This document shows, piece after piece, positions 46,498-56,404 of a stretch of DNA of 64,000 nucleotides. The notes under the pieces are model-generated. The model ran no database searches, was not told where the DNA came from, and saw only the letters and a list, made by a program, of their open reading frames with translations. Positions within the stretch are counted from its first letter, which is position 1; the number at the start of each line of letters is the position of its first letter. The stretch is from JAGWRA01 sp963711505 (GTDB taxonomy: Bacteria; Acidobacteriota; Vicinamibacteria; Vicinamibacterales; CAVVIG01), in assembly GCA_963711505.1 (NCBI GenBank), contig CAVQEJ010000001.1:62001-126000 (forward strand), in the 5' to 3' direction. Both the position numbers and the translations under genes were made by a program.

Positions 46498-49400
46498 TCA
46501 GCCCACGGCCATCCTGGCCTCGCGGAAGAATTCCTCCGGCATCGGCCGGCGTAGCCGCCACGTGATTGCGATCGGGCGACTTCCTTCGTGAGACACATAG
46601 TCCGCCGCTCCGAGACACGTATAGGCCGCCACCCTGCCAGCCTCGTGCTTTCGCTGTCGGACGAACAGCAGAACATGACTGCCGCGAGCCTGATGGTGCA
46701 GATATCGCTGTCCTGTGGGCGACTGAATCGACGTAGTCGACTGCGATTCCCAGTGGAATAGCTCTGGTGAAATTGCGTAGTCGCGGTACATCGTGCTGGG
46801 AGAATAGTGGCCCTCTGCCTTCTCGAGCGTCACGAAGAACAGATCACTATTCGTGAACTTGTCGAAGTCGACACCCTGGCGAAGGCGATTCGAATTCTCG
46901 AATGTCATCCGGCCGAATGCGGCCATTATTTCACTGAGTGACGCTTTCGAATGCACCGCGAGTGGGATGTGCTGCTGCCAGCCAACATGATCATCAAGTC
47001 GCTCTGAGAGGCTTCCTGCCTGATCGTCGAGCACGTCGAAGAGTTCGGCCAGTTCGGCAGCCAGTGCCGGATGCTGGTGGAGCTTTTCCATTGACTCGGC
47101 AAGGGATCCGATCGTCCGGTCCGTGCCCCACAGATCGAAATGTAGTCCCATCAGGGTACGACCAACAGCGGTATCAGGATCCAAGTCCCCCTTGGACAAC
47201 TGCCCGGTCGCTGCGCGACGGTACAGCGCAAGACGGAGGGGATCGTCGACGTGCAGCAGGCGCGGAATTGCACGCGACAGCCGAGCCTCTTCCGGTCCCT
47301 GCGGAGGCGTCGACAGGCCGACCTCGCGCCGCAATCGAGACCAGGTCCAACCATTCGACTTATACAAGTCCCCGACTTCCAGCGCCGCGTTGCGAAGGAA
47401 CTCGTTCAGGCTCACGCTGTCAGGCTCTCGGCCCTCACTTCGGCGAGCCTCCGCCATCGATCGGAGTTCGGCTACTAGCCCAACGAAGCTCGAGCCTAAG
47501 CTGTTCCTGACATTTTGAAGGACGATATCCGTCGCAACTCGATCCAGTTGAATGACGCAACCGGCTGGGAGGCGGGGAAAGCCTTCCATCACCTGGTTCA
47601 CCAATTCGGCTCGGTGGCCGCCGAGCAACGCGCGAAAGCGTAAGTCGAAGCGGAAGCGCCGATTGGCACCACCAATGAAGTCAAGTCCGGTGAGGCACGG
47701 TTTGTTCTCCGCTCGCCGCAACCCTCGGCCCAACTGCTGTAGGAAGACGAGGGCGCTCTCGGTAGGTCGCAGGAAGAGAACAGTGTCGATCTCGGGAACA
47801 TCCACTCCTTCATTGAAGAGATCCACACAGCAGACCACGCAAATCTTGCCGTCTCGCAGATCGCGAAGCGCGGCATCACGCTGGTCTCGCGGCGTCTCCG
47901 CCGACACCGCCACGGCCCGAAGCCCACGCCGGGAGAACTCGCCGGCCATGAAGCGTGCGTGCGCGACGCTGACGCAGAAGGCCAACGCCCTCATCGCCAG
48001 CGGATTCGCGATCTTGTCTTGGATGGCCTGGACGATGAAGGACATCGAGCTTGGTCTCCCGTGTACAGGTTCTCAAGCGCTACAGTGTCATACCCACGCC
48101 GCGACCACTGTACGCGCGACAGATCTGTATTGTCGTGGAGACCAAAGTACTGGAATGGACAGAGAATGCCCCGTTCCAGCGCATCCCACAGTCGCAACTC
48201 GACGGCGATTCGGCCGTCAAACCAGTCGACGACACTCTCACCATCGGTTCGCTCTGGAGTCGCTGTAAGCCCCAGCAGAATTCGTGGTCGAAGGTGGTTC
48301 AGTAGTCGCCGATAGGTCGCCGCTGCCGCGTGATGGAACTCGTCGACCACAACAATGTCGAAGGCGTCCGGCTGAATATCCGCGAGATCGACGTGCGCAA
48401 GAGACTGGACGGAAGCGAAGACATGTCGCCACTCGTCCGGTCGGTGGCCGTCGACAAATAGTTCACCGAACGCCCCATCACGCAGTACCGCGCGATACGC
48501 TCCGAGGCTCTGTGCAAGAATCTCCTTCCGGTGAGCGATAAACAACAGGCTTGGATCCTGCTGTCGTTCTCGCAGCCTGCGGTAGTCGAAGGCCGCGACC
48601 AGCGTCTTCCCCGTTCCCGTTGCAGCCACCACGAGGTTTCGGGTACCTATGGTGTCGCTCACGCTCTGCCTCCAGACGTTGGAGCATTTCGCGCTGGTAC
48701 GACCACGGCTGCAGGTCGATATGAAGAACGAACGAGCTCGTCGTCGGCTGGGGATGACTAGCGAGATCGAATCGCTTCGCGTCCCGTGCTGTGTCGTACG
48801 ATTCGTAGTCGGGATCAGCCCAGTAGCTGTCGAATGCCGCCTTGAACTTTTCGATCAGGTCGGGCGTCGAAGCTTCCGCCAGACGAACGTTCCATTCCAC
48901 TCCGTCCAGCATCGCGCTGTGCGTGAGATTGGACGATCCAATGAAGGCCGTGGAATAGCCGGACGATCGTTCGAACAACCATGCCTTCGCGTGCAACCTC
49001 GTGGTCTTTGTGTCGTACGAAACCTTCACCTCTGCTCCGATCGACGTCAGCCAGTCGAGCGCCCGGCGTTCGGTCGAACCGGTGTAGACCGTTGTAATGA
49101 CGCGCAGTGGTCGTCCCAACTGCCTGTGCGCTTCGAGTGCTGGACGAACGAACCTGAGACCGTTCCAGCGGACAAACGCACAAAGGAGGTCGATTCGATC
49201 GGCGGAGTAAATTTCGCGCTCGATGGCCAGCCCGACAGAAGGCTCGCCACGGGCATTAACGAGCAGGTCCGGCGAGGACAACGGAACCAGAGGCGACGCA
49301 TGGCTGCGCCAAAAGCGGCACCACGTGCGAGGTTCTTGACTTCACGCAAGACCTTGAGGGGCACCGCAAGCGCATCACCCTCGTCAACCGACTCGCGCAC

Positions 49401-49649
49401 AGGCCCGGCACGCAGCCAGGCGATCAGTGCGTTACACAGTTCGGTCTGCCGCGCGAGGCGTTCCTCGTCCGGAATCCCGCGCAGTGCGCGCTCGATGATT
49501 CGATGAAGGTAGTCCGCGAGCGCGCGATGGGAGTCTTCGGCGTCCGGGTTCTCAACGGTGACCTGATTCGGCTGCAGGGCGGCGAGAAGTCGCCTAAGCT
49601 CTTCTGTGACGAGCTGCTCGTAGAGGCCGGGAACAGGTAGATTGGACAC
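46498..49649 (-). CDS. PLD-nuclease / SF2 helicase / DUF3427 protein (about three frame breaks)
   Basis: About 1,045 residues when joined. The N-terminus (LPVPGLYEQLVTEELRRLL) is the usual start of this family. A phospholipase-D nuclease domain follows (HAKAWLFERSSG ... FIGSSN, HxK and GSxN). The SF2 helicase core has AATGTGKT (Walker A), VVVDEFHH, GLTATPER and QQLGRGLRR (motif VI), then a long C-terminal DUF3427 region (residues about 700-1045). Breaks fall near 49300, 48640 and 48045. Composition is lower in GC than its neighbours. Proteins of this layout sit in defence islands and are suspected DNA-processing or anti-phage enzymes; there are no partner genes here. Confidence 0.8.
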
Positions 49650-49740
49650 GGGTCGGCGGCCAGTCTACTACGACTGCAGCGACACGCCCATCCAGCGGCC
49701 CAAACCGCCAGAGGAAGTTCGCTCTGAAGGCCCTCTTCCC

Positions 49741-50670
49741 CTACCCCGCCGTCTTGAACACGAACAGATTGGCGCCGACCACATAGGAGGGGTCGCAGAC
49801 GGTCATGTGGCCGAGCGTGTCCGGCGGGACGACGGTGCCTTCTTTCGTCCAGGTGGAGCCGCTGTCGGCCGAGACGTAGCTCTCGATGCCGTTGGAGCAG
49901 ACGTAGAGGCGCACGCGGCCGTCGGTGGTGGGGGCCACTTCGGGAACGCCGCCGTAGTCGACGGAGTTGTACTGCGTGAACGTCAGCCCGTCCATCGACC
50001 GCGCCAGGATGGTGCTCTGGCCGTTGGATCCGGCGAGCAGCCAGGTGCCGTCGGCGAGCTGCACCATGGACGGATCGGTATACGTCGCGCTGAAGCTCAT
50101 CGCCTCCGACACGGTCTGGAACGAGAGCCCGTCGGACGACTCCGCGATGCAGTAGGCGCGATCGCCCCCGGCGACCTGGTTGTGCAGGTACAGCAGCCGG
50201 ATCTTCCCGTTCACGAGCGTGGCGTCGGGATCGGCGACGCCGGTGGGCGCCGAGACGCCGTCGATGCTGATGGCGCTGACCGGTGTCAGCGTCGAGCCGC
50301 TCAGGCGGCCCAGCCAGACGCCGCCGCCCGAGCCGTTGACGTAGTAGATCCCGATGCTGCCGTCGGCCATCCGGACGCCGTCGGGCACGGAGGCGTGGTC
50401 GAGCAGCTGGCGCGGGTTGGTGATGCTCTTGCCGTCGGACGTGTCGGCCGCGGCCACCTGGTGGTAGTACGGTCCGCTCGGATCGGTCACCGGCCCGCCC
50501 GTCGAAGACCCCGAGACCTGACAGCCGGCCACCGTACTCGTCCCGCCCGTCGACGGAGCTGTCGGCGTCGGCGACGCCGGGCTGCTGTTGCCGCTCTTCC
50601 CGCCGCACGCCGTGAACACCGCCGCCGCAATCCCGGCCGCCACCACTGCCACGTTCACCCGCCTGCGCAC
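49741..50670 (-). CDS. lipoprotein with sialidase-like beta-propeller
   Basis: 309 residues from GTG 50670 (GGAGGG six bases upstream). Lipoprotein signal with lipobox FTAC|GG, then a Ser/Thr/Pro-rich linker (SSPASPTPTAPSTGG). The body has repeated blade motifs (GIYYVNGSGGGVWLGRLSG, IRLLYLHNQVAGGDRAYCI, SGSTWTKEG) of the glycosidase/sialidase propeller kind (GH33/GH43-like), with an Asp-box-like SADSGSTWT. No catalytic residues can be assigned. Faces the helicase gene tail to head. Confidence 0.65.
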   Translation of the reverse strand: MRRRVNVAVVAAGIAAAVFTACGGKSGNSSPASPTPTAPSTGGTSTVAGCQVSGSSTGGPVTDPSGPYYHQVAAADTSDGKSITNPRQLLDHASVPDGVRMADGSIGIYYVNGSGGGVWLGRLSGSTLTPVSAISIDGVSAPTGVADPDATLVNGKIRLLYLHNQVAGGDRAYCIAESSDGLSFQTVSEAMSFSATYTDPSMVQLADGTWLLAGSNGQSTILARSMDGLTFTQYNSVDYGGVPEVAPTTDGRVRLYVCSNGIESYVSADSGSTWTKEGTVVPPDTLGHMTVCDPSYVVGANLFVFKTAG

Positions 50671-50841
50671 TGAACCCTCCGTCCCTCTGTTCGCCCGCGC
50701 TCCCGCCAGCACCTTGCGCTAAGCTCTTCCATATCTGGTGCGCCTCATTATGAACGGCAGCGCCAGAGTGTCAAGCAACCGGCCGCGCGGCGGAGACCAC
50801 TCGCGCCGCCGCCGGTTCGACAGGAGAAGGGTGGCGGGTTC

Positions 50842-50863
50842 GGGTCGAGCTGAAGCTCGACCC
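50842..50863. repeat. REP-like palindrome, copy 3
   Basis: GGGTCGAGC-TGAA-GCTCGACCC, a perfect 9-bp stem, followed by CCTACGAAG; the best-formed member of the family seen at 3597 and 9875. Confidence 0.7.
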
Positions 50864-50868
50864 CTACG

Positions 50869-50922
50869 AAGATCCAGATCCCTGCAAAGGTCCAGACTCC
50901 TGCGAAGATCCAGGCTCCGGCG
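50869..50922. repeat. three 18-bp tandem units
   Basis: Units beginning AAGATCCAG, AAGGTCCAG and AAGATCCAG, each 18 bp, directly follow the palindrome and end before a GAAGCTTGAGC segment. In-frame translation gives a KIQIPAKVQTPAKIQ-like string, but there is no gene start. Confidence 0.6.
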
Positions 50923-51014
50923 CGTCCGCCGAAGCTTGAGCGGAGTCAGAAGCTCGACCTCTCTGACCGATCCGGACGAAGGCCGGGAGGAACGCGCAAA
51001 CGGGGGATGACGAC

Positions 51015-51734
51015 ATGCGCAAACGATCTGCACTCCGGTCGACGGCCCGATGGCTCGCATTCGCTGCCGGCATCGCTGCCGGCGGCTATGCCGCGTGGGC
51101 CGGCGTCGCCTGGCGCCGCTACGGCCATCCGGCACTTCCGGCGCACCCGGATGAACAGGACGAGCTGCTCGATCGCTTCATGCCGGCGTACGACATCGTC
51201 GAACGCCACCACATCCACGTCCACGCGCCGTCGGAGATGACGTTCCGGGCCGCGCAGGAGATCGACCTGTTCCACCCGCCAATCGCCCGGGCGATCTTCA
51301 GGATGCGGGAGTTGCTCCTGGGTGCGGTGCCCGACGATGGTTCGCGCCCGGAAGGCCTGCTCGCGGCGATGCAGTCGATCGGGTGGCGCATCCTCGCCGA
51401 TGTTCCCGGACACGAGGTCGTCGTCGGCGCGGTCACGAAGCCCTGGGAACCGAATCCGGTCTTTCACGGGGTCGCACCGGAGGCGTTCGCCGATTTCCGC
51501 GAACCCGGCTACGTGAAGATCGCCTGGACGCTGCGCGCCGATCCGGACGAGGCCGGCGGCTCGATCTTCCGCACGGAGACGCGCGCCGCCGCCACCGACA
51601 TCGACGCCGCCATGAAGTTCAGGCGGTACTGGGCGTTGCTGTCGCCAGGCATCGTCCTGATCCGGTACGCCATGCTCAATCCATTGAAGAAGGAAGCGGA
51701 ACGCCGGGCAGGGGCAGTCACCGGCCAGAGCTGA
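51015..51734 (+). CDS. membrane-anchored SRPBCC-fold protein
   Basis: 239 residues. One N-terminal helix (STARWLAFAAGIAAGGYAAW) precedes a START/SRPBCC-like domain (VERHHIHVHAPSEMTFRAAQ, RILADVPGHEVVVGAVTKPW, WTLRADPDEAGGSIFRTETR, FRRYWALLSPG). The fold binds hydrophobic ligands in a central cavity; a specific ligand cannot be named. Confidence 0.75.
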   Translation: MRKRSALRSTARWLAFAAGIAAGGYAAWAGVAWRRYGHPALPAHPDEQDELLDRFMPAYDIVERHHIHVHAPSEMTFRAAQEIDLFHPPIARAIFRMRELLLGAVPDDGSRPEGLLAAMQSIGWRILADVPGHEVVVGAVTKPWEPNPVFHGVAPEAFADFREPGYVKIAWTLRADPDEAGGSIFRTETRAAATDIDAAMKFRRYWALLSPGIVLIRYAMLNPLKKEAERRAGAVTGQS

Positions 51735-51794
51735 AGCCGCGTCGCTGAGAGGCGCGCGCCTCCGACTGCCGCGCGCGTCGGGAGGACGCGCCGC

Positions 51795-52004
51795 TCACTC
51801 CTTGCCGCCGGCATCCCGTGCGGTGCCGCGGCCGGCGTCGTTGCGTTCGAGCTCCGCCAGCCGCCGTTCGGCCTTCACCTTCAGCGCGGCGGCCTCGCTG
51901 GCGATCGACGCCTCGCCGGCGCGCTCCACGCGCGGCACGCGGCGGTCGAGCGCCGCGATCAGCTCGCGGAGCTCGCGCATGAGCAGGTCGCGATTCACCA
52001 CCAC
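51795..52004 (-). CDS. small coiled-coil protein
   Basis: 69 residues from GTG 52004; GGAGG lies seven bases before a run of three GTG codons. Helical, charged sequence (LMRELRELIAALDRRVPRVE, ALKVKAERRLAELERN) with heptad spacing. It overlaps the end of the zinc-ribbon gene by ten bases, so the two are translated together. Unknown function. Confidence 0.55.
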   Translation of the reverse strand: MVVNRDLLMRELRELIAALDRRVPRVERAGEASIASEAAALKVKAERRLAELERNDAGRGTARDAGGKE

Positions 52005-52186
52005 CGACGGACCTCCGGACGCTCCGGCTGCCGCCGCGAGACGTTCCACATCTCGCCGCAGGCGGTGCAGCGCCAGTAGCTGTCGACGTCGGGATGCTTC
52101 GTGGTGGTGACGATCGCCGGCGACGCGCACGCCGGACACCGTTCGGGTGCCGCAATCTGATCGGCCGGGAAGACGGGGTCGCTCAT
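51995..52186 (-). CDS. small zinc-ribbon protein
   Basis: 63 residues from ATG 52186 (GGAGGG four bases upstream). Two CxxC pairs (CPACASP and WRCTACGEMW) separated by 22 residues form a zinc ribbon. The C-terminal tail RRQPERPEVRRWW overlaps the next gene. The ribbon plus the overlapping coiled-coil gene suggests a two-protein complex; that is inference. Confidence 0.65.
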   Translation of the reverse strand: MSDPVFPADQIAAPERCPACASPAIVTTTKHPDVDSYWRCTACGEMWNVSRRQPERPEVRRWW

Positions 52187-52637
52187 AAGCCCTCCGGACA
52201 GGTGCTTTGGTGAGGGCCGGAGGCCGGAATGGCCACTGAACTCAGGAAAGCTTGTCGTTACCGTGAGTATACGTCCAGATGTGGCGGACCGCCGGAAATC
52301 GCGCAAATACGCGGCTTCCGGGGATCGTGTATAGTTGAAGTCGATTCTGTAAGACCGCACTGAGCCCGCCAGCGTTCGAGCAGTGCCCCGCTTCTGACGG
52401 GTGCGCGCCGACAGGCCCACTTCGGCCACTGATCGGAGCGCACATGCAGCGTCCCTCGACTTCCCGTCTACCGCGGCGGATTCCCTCTCAAACACCATCG
52501 CTCCTGCCCGGAAACGGCCTCACGGGCTTCAGGCGCGCGAAGGGCCACTGTGGCTGGGACGCGCTGGAACGGGAACGGTTTCGTGGCCTCATCGCGTCAC
52601 CCGCAACCCGCAACCGGGCCCAGGGAGGGTCGAAATC
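52187..52637. other. intergenic region
   Basis: No gene recognised. A TATAGT box at 52330-52335 on the plus strand could serve the small membrane-protein gene at 52638; no matching -35. Several frames are open here only because of GC-rich sequence. Confidence 0.3.
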
Positions 52638-52865
52638 ATGTTGAACCAGATCTCCCGCACGTCGCTCATCACCAGCGTCTGGCTGGCCTCGCTGGCCGTC
52701 ATCGTCGCTTCGAGCATGGCCCTGGGCGCCGCCGTGTCGACGGTCGTGGCGCTGCTGGTCCTCGGCTTGACGCCGTTGCTGGTCATGCTGCTGCTCGGGG
52801 CGAGCGCGGCGCAGCCGACGGTGGCCGAGATTCTCCATTCGGTCAACGGCAAGGACGGCCGCTGA
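52638..52865 (+). CDS. small two-helix membrane protein
   Basis: 75 residues from ATG 52638 with GGAGG ten bases upstream. Two hydrophobic helices (SVWLASLAVIVASSMALGAA and STVVALLVLGLTPLLVMLLL) and a short polar tail (VAEILHSVNGKDGR). Unknown; co-directional with rpoZ, 94 bp ahead of it. Confidence 0.65.
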   Translation: MLNQISRTSLITSVWLASLAVIVASSMALGAAVSTVVALLVLGLTPLLVMLLLGASAAQPTVAEILHSVNGKDGR

Positions 52866-52959
52866 CCTCGTTCCCGCGTGCGTGGTGCCGCGGCCTTCGG
52901 ACCCGCGCGGCCCGCGCCGCCGTTCCGGTTCAGGAGCGGCGACATCCTGGAGGTATTCA

Positions 52960-53172
52960 GTGATTCATCGCCCGCAGGGGATGGGCAAGTTCGAGTTCGT
53001 CGTCCTGGCGAACCTTCGCGTGGCGCAGCTGTTGCGCGGCTGCACGCCGAAAGTGGAAGTCGAAGGGCCTCACAAGGCCACGGTTATCGCACAGATGGAA
53101 GTGGCCGCCGGAATGATCACGCAGTCCAACACGCCGATTGTCATCAGCCACGAACCCGCCGCGACCGCCTGA
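52960..53172 (+). CDS. rpoZ: RNA polymerase omega subunit
   Basis: 70 residues from GTG 52960 (GGAGG six bases upstream). Contains the omega core KFEFVVLANLRVAQLLRGC and HKATVIAQMEVAAG (the (K/R)xxxIAxxE-type segment). Stabilises the beta-prime subunit. The usual neighbour gmk is not here. Its size is at the short end for omega. Confidence 0.85.
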   Translation: MIHRPQGMGKFEFVVLANLRVAQLLRGCTPKVEVEGPHKATVIAQMEVAAGMITQSNTPIVISHEPAATA

Positions 53173-53264
53173 ACCCGACCATCTGACGGGTCCTCCCGCA
53201 CACTCTGCCGGCCTTTCGGCTTGCTCGCCGAAGGTCGCCGGGAATGTGGATAATGGGACCCGTC

Positions 53265-54453
53265 ATGAGCAGGCACAACGACCCACCACATCCCGATCCC
53301 ATCCGCCGCCGGCTGCTGACGCTCGCCGCAGGCGGCGCGCTGGCCGCGCCGTTCTTCAGCGCCCGCGCACTGGCGCAGACGATGGCTGGCGACCGCTGGC
53401 GGGGCGCCCTCATCATCAATGCCCTCGGCGACCTCGAGAACCCGAACCTGACGGTCGACTCGAGCCAGGCCGTCGCCCCGACCGAAGAGCAGCAGATCGA
53501 CGCGCGCGCCATCCGCGATGCTCACGCGTCCGGGCTCACCGCGATCAACGTCACGCTCGGCTACGTCGCCGGCGACATGGATCCGTACCAGTACCACGAT
53601 CCAGCAGATCGGCGTCTGGGATCGGATCGTCCGGACGCACCCGAAGGACCTGCTGAAGGTCGAGACCGCCGCGGACATCCTGCGCGCGAAGCGTGAAGGG
53701 CGGATTGGCATCATCTTCGGCTTCCAGAACGCGGCGCAGGTCGGCGACAAGCTCGACCGGATCGACACGTTCGCCGATCTCGGCGTGCGCGTCATCCAGC
53801 TCACCTACAACCCGGCGAATCAGATCGGCGACGGATCGATGGCGCCCGGCAACCGCGGGTTGACGCCGTTCGGCCGCGAGGTCGTGGCGCGCCTCAACCG
53901 GAACCGCGTCATGGTCGACCTCTCGCACTCGGGCGAGCAGACCTGTCTCGATGCCGCCCGCGCGTCGACGCAGCCGATCTCGATCAACCACACCGGCTGC
54001 CGGGCGATCACCAACCTGCCCCGCAACAAGACCGACCAGGAGCTGCGGCTGGTCGCCGACAAGGGCGGATTCGTCGGCATCTATTTCATGCCGTTCCTCG
54101 CCGCCAGCGGCCACGCGCGCGCGACCGACGTCGTCGCGCACATCGAACACGCGTTGAAGGTGTGCGGGGAGGACCACGTCGGCATCGGTACCGACGGCAC
54201 GGTGACGGCGATCGACGATCTGCAGGCGTACGCTTCAGCGCTGGCGAAGGAAGTCGCGGCCCGGAAGGCGGCGGGGATCGGCGCGAAGGGCGAGCGGGCC
54301 GACACCTATCCGTTCGTCGTCGATCTGCGCGGCGTCAACCAGTTCCGCGAGCTGGCCGACCGGCTCGCCGCCCGCGGCCACTCGACGGCCGTCATCGAGA
54401 AGATCCTCGGGCAGAACTTCCTCCGCTACGCCCGCGAGATCTGGCCGAGCTGA
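53265..54453 (+). CDS. M19 membrane-dipeptidase-like protein, Tat-secreted (one frame break)
   Basis: About 395 residues. A twin-arginine leader (RRRLLTLAAGGALAAPFFSA) is followed by the M19 barrel: MVDLSHSGEQTC and PISINHTGCRAI keep the two later zinc histidines, and GIGTDG the catalytic aspartate. The first-strand HxD motif is replaced by NALGDLEN and the bridging glutamate region reads FGFQNA, so the canonical metal site looks incomplete. A one-base break lies near 53597. It may act on an unusual substrate or be inactive. GATAAT sits 10 bases before the ATG. Confidence 0.75.
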
Positions 54454-54455
54454 CG

Positions 54456-54524
54456 GGCGGACTCGCTGTCGGGCACGGCGTGCAGCTTATCGGCTTCCAT
54501 GTAGCCGAGACACAGATACTTCAT
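54456..54524 (-). pseudogene. DGPF/YCII family gene, 5' fragment
   Basis: From ATG 54524: MKYLCLGYMEADKLHAVPDSES is the usual N-terminus of a DGPF-type protein. Homology ends where the convergent dipeptidase coding sequence begins (its stop is 54451-54453), so all but about 23 codons were lost at this junction. Confidence 0.65.
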
Positions 54525-54550
54525 CGCGATCGCCTTCACGCGCTCCGGTC

Positions 54551-55796
54551 TCAACGCGGCCAGTCGCCGCTCGAGGAATCGCCGCTCGGGCGCCTGTTCG
54601 GTCAGTTCCAGCGCCCGCGCGTAGGACGCGCGCGCCTCTTCAATCCTGCCGAGCCGCCGGCAGAGATCGGCGCGGGCGGCGTGCGCCAGGTGATAGTCCT
54701 GCAGATCGCCGCGCGCCAGGATCCGTCGACGAGCGCCAGACCCGCGTCCGGCCCGTCGCGCATCGCCACCGCCACCGCCCGGTTCAGCTCGACGACCGGC
54801 GACGGCTCCGCCTGCAGCAGCAGATCGTACAGGCCGACGATCTGCGCCCAGTCGGTCGCTTCGGCCGAGGTCGCGCCCGGCGTGGACGGCGGCAATCGCC
54901 GCCTGCAGCACGTACGGACCGACTCGCCGCGACGCCGTCGCCCGTTCGACGAGCGTCGATCCCTTCGGCGATCTGCTCGCGATTCCAGAGCGACCGATCC
55001 TGGTCCTCGAGCAGCACGATGTCACCGGAGGCCGACGTGCGGGCGGCGCGGCGCGAGTCGTGCAGCAGCATCAGCGCGAGCAGGCCCATCGCTTCCGGCT
55101 CGGGCAGCAGCTCGACCAGCAGCCGGCCCAGCCGGATCGCTTCGCCGGACAGGTCGTGCCGCGTCAGCTGCGTCGCCCGACGAGGCGGCATAGCCCTCGT
55201 TGAACACCAGGTAGATCGACGCGCAGCACCGCGTCGAGCCGCGCGGGCAGCTCGGCGCGCTCCGGCACCTCGTAGGGAATGCGCGCCTCGCGGATCTTCG
55301 CCTTCGCGCGCACGATGCGCTGCGCCAGCGTCGGCGCCGGCGTCAGGAAGGCGCGGGCGATCTCCTCGGTCGTCAGACCGCAGACCTCGCGCAGCGTCAG
55401 CGCCACCTGCGCGTCCGGCGACAGCGCCGGATGGCAGCAGGTGAAGATCAGCCGCAGCCGGTCGTCTTCGATGGCCTCCTCGTCGGCCCACGCCGCGCTG
55501 CCATCGACCGCGACGTCGGCCCGCTCGGCCCTCCCCGTCGAGCGCTTCGAAGCGCGCGCATCCGGCGCAGGTCGGTCGATCGCCTTGAAGCGTCCGGCCG
55601 ACACGAGCCAGGCGCGCGGGTTCGCCGGCACGCCCTCGCGCGGCCACTGTTCGAGCGCCGCCCTGAAGGCGTCGTGCATCGCCTCCTCGGCGAGATCGAA
55701 GTCGCCGAGCAGGCGGATCAGTGTGGCGAGGACACGGCGGGAGTCGGAGAGGTAGACGGCGTTGATCGCCTGCTGCACGGAATCGGGTGCCGCCAC
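54551..55796 (-). CDS. ECF42-group RNA polymerase sigma factor (several frame breaks)
   Basis: Starts at GTG 55796 (AAPDSVQQAINAVY). Sigma2 (VLATLIRLLGDFDLAEEAMHDAFRAAL) and sigma4 (SPDAQVALTLREVCGLTTEEIARAFL) are followed by a long helical TPR-like extension (EAIRLGRLLVELLPEPEAMG ... DYHLAHAARADLCRRLGRIE), the ECF42 hallmark. Breaks near 55205, 54970, 54895 and 54728 divide it; every segment is well conserved. The exact 3' end is uncertain: the stop at 54551 assumes one further shift, otherwise the frame runs on into the truncated DGPF gene. Known ECF42 factors control DGPF-protein genes, and exactly these lie next door with matching promoters. Confidence 0.75.
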
Positions 55797-55897
55797 GGCA
55801 CCCGATTACAGCACCTTGCCCCGGCCGGGACAACCCGTCGGGCGGCCGGCACCACCGGCTGGCTCGAACGCTCCACCGGATCCGTCTTCACCTGCTG

Positions 55898-55924
55898 GTC
55901 GAACGGGACCGTCTTCGATCGACA
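55898..55924 (-). promoter_or_regulatory. ECF42 promoter 1 (sigma gene)
   Basis: On the minus strand TGTCGATC-N13-GTT-CGAC: TGTCGA (-35), exactly 17 bases, CGAC (-10). It points at the sigma gene, about 100 bases upstream of its start. Confidence 0.8.
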
Positions 55925-55977
55925 GGCCGTGCATCCGGGACCGGGATATAGTCCTGAAGGCCGCTTCCGTGCTCCGG

Positions 55978-56004
55978 TGTCGATCCAGCCGGGTGCCGTT
56001 CGAC
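55978..56004 (+). promoter_or_regulatory. ECF42 promoter 2 (DoxX gene)
   Basis: TGTCGATCC-N12-GTT-CGAC with a 17-base spacer, ending 25 bases before the DoxX ATG. Identical in both boxes to the copies at 55898 and 56615. Confidence 0.8.
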
Positions 56005-56029
56005 CAGGGATCAGAAGGAGGATGCGACC

Positions 56030-56404
56030 ATGATGCGCAATCGACTGCTGTGGGTCGTCCAGGGGCTGCTGGCTGTGCTGTTTCTCTTCACGGGCGGGGT
56101 GAAGCTGGCGCTGCCGGCGGCCGCGCTCCAGTCGCCGGTTCCCCTGCCCGTGCTCTTCGTGCGGTTCATCGGCGTGTGCGAAATCCTCGGTGCGATCGGC
56201 CTGATCCTGCCAGGGTTGCTGCGGATCCACCCGGAGCTGACCCCTCTGGCGGCAGCCGGGCTGTTCATCATCATGTGCGGCGCCACGGCGGTCACGGCGG
56301 TCGGCATGAGCCTCGTGATGGCGATCTTCCCGTTCGTGGTCCTGCTGCTGGTCGGGTCGATTGCCTGGGGCCGGTGGCGGGTCGCGCCGATCGCCTCGCG
56401 GTGA
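56030..56404 (+). CDS. DoxX-like membrane protein
   Basis: 124 residues, AAGGAGG before the ATG. Four membrane helices with the DoxX-like pattern (VQGLLAVLFLFTGGVKLALP, FIGVCEILGAIGLILP). Family members take part in respiratory or redox-stress functions but the exact role is unknown. Under its own ECF42 promoter, divergent from the sigma gene. Confidence 0.85.
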   Translation: MMRNRLLWVVQGLLAVLFLFTGGVKLALPAAALQSPVPLPVLFVRFIGVCEILGAIGLILPGLLRIHPELTPLAAAGLFIIMCGATAVTAVGMSLVMAIFPFVVLLLVGSIAWGRWRVAPIASR

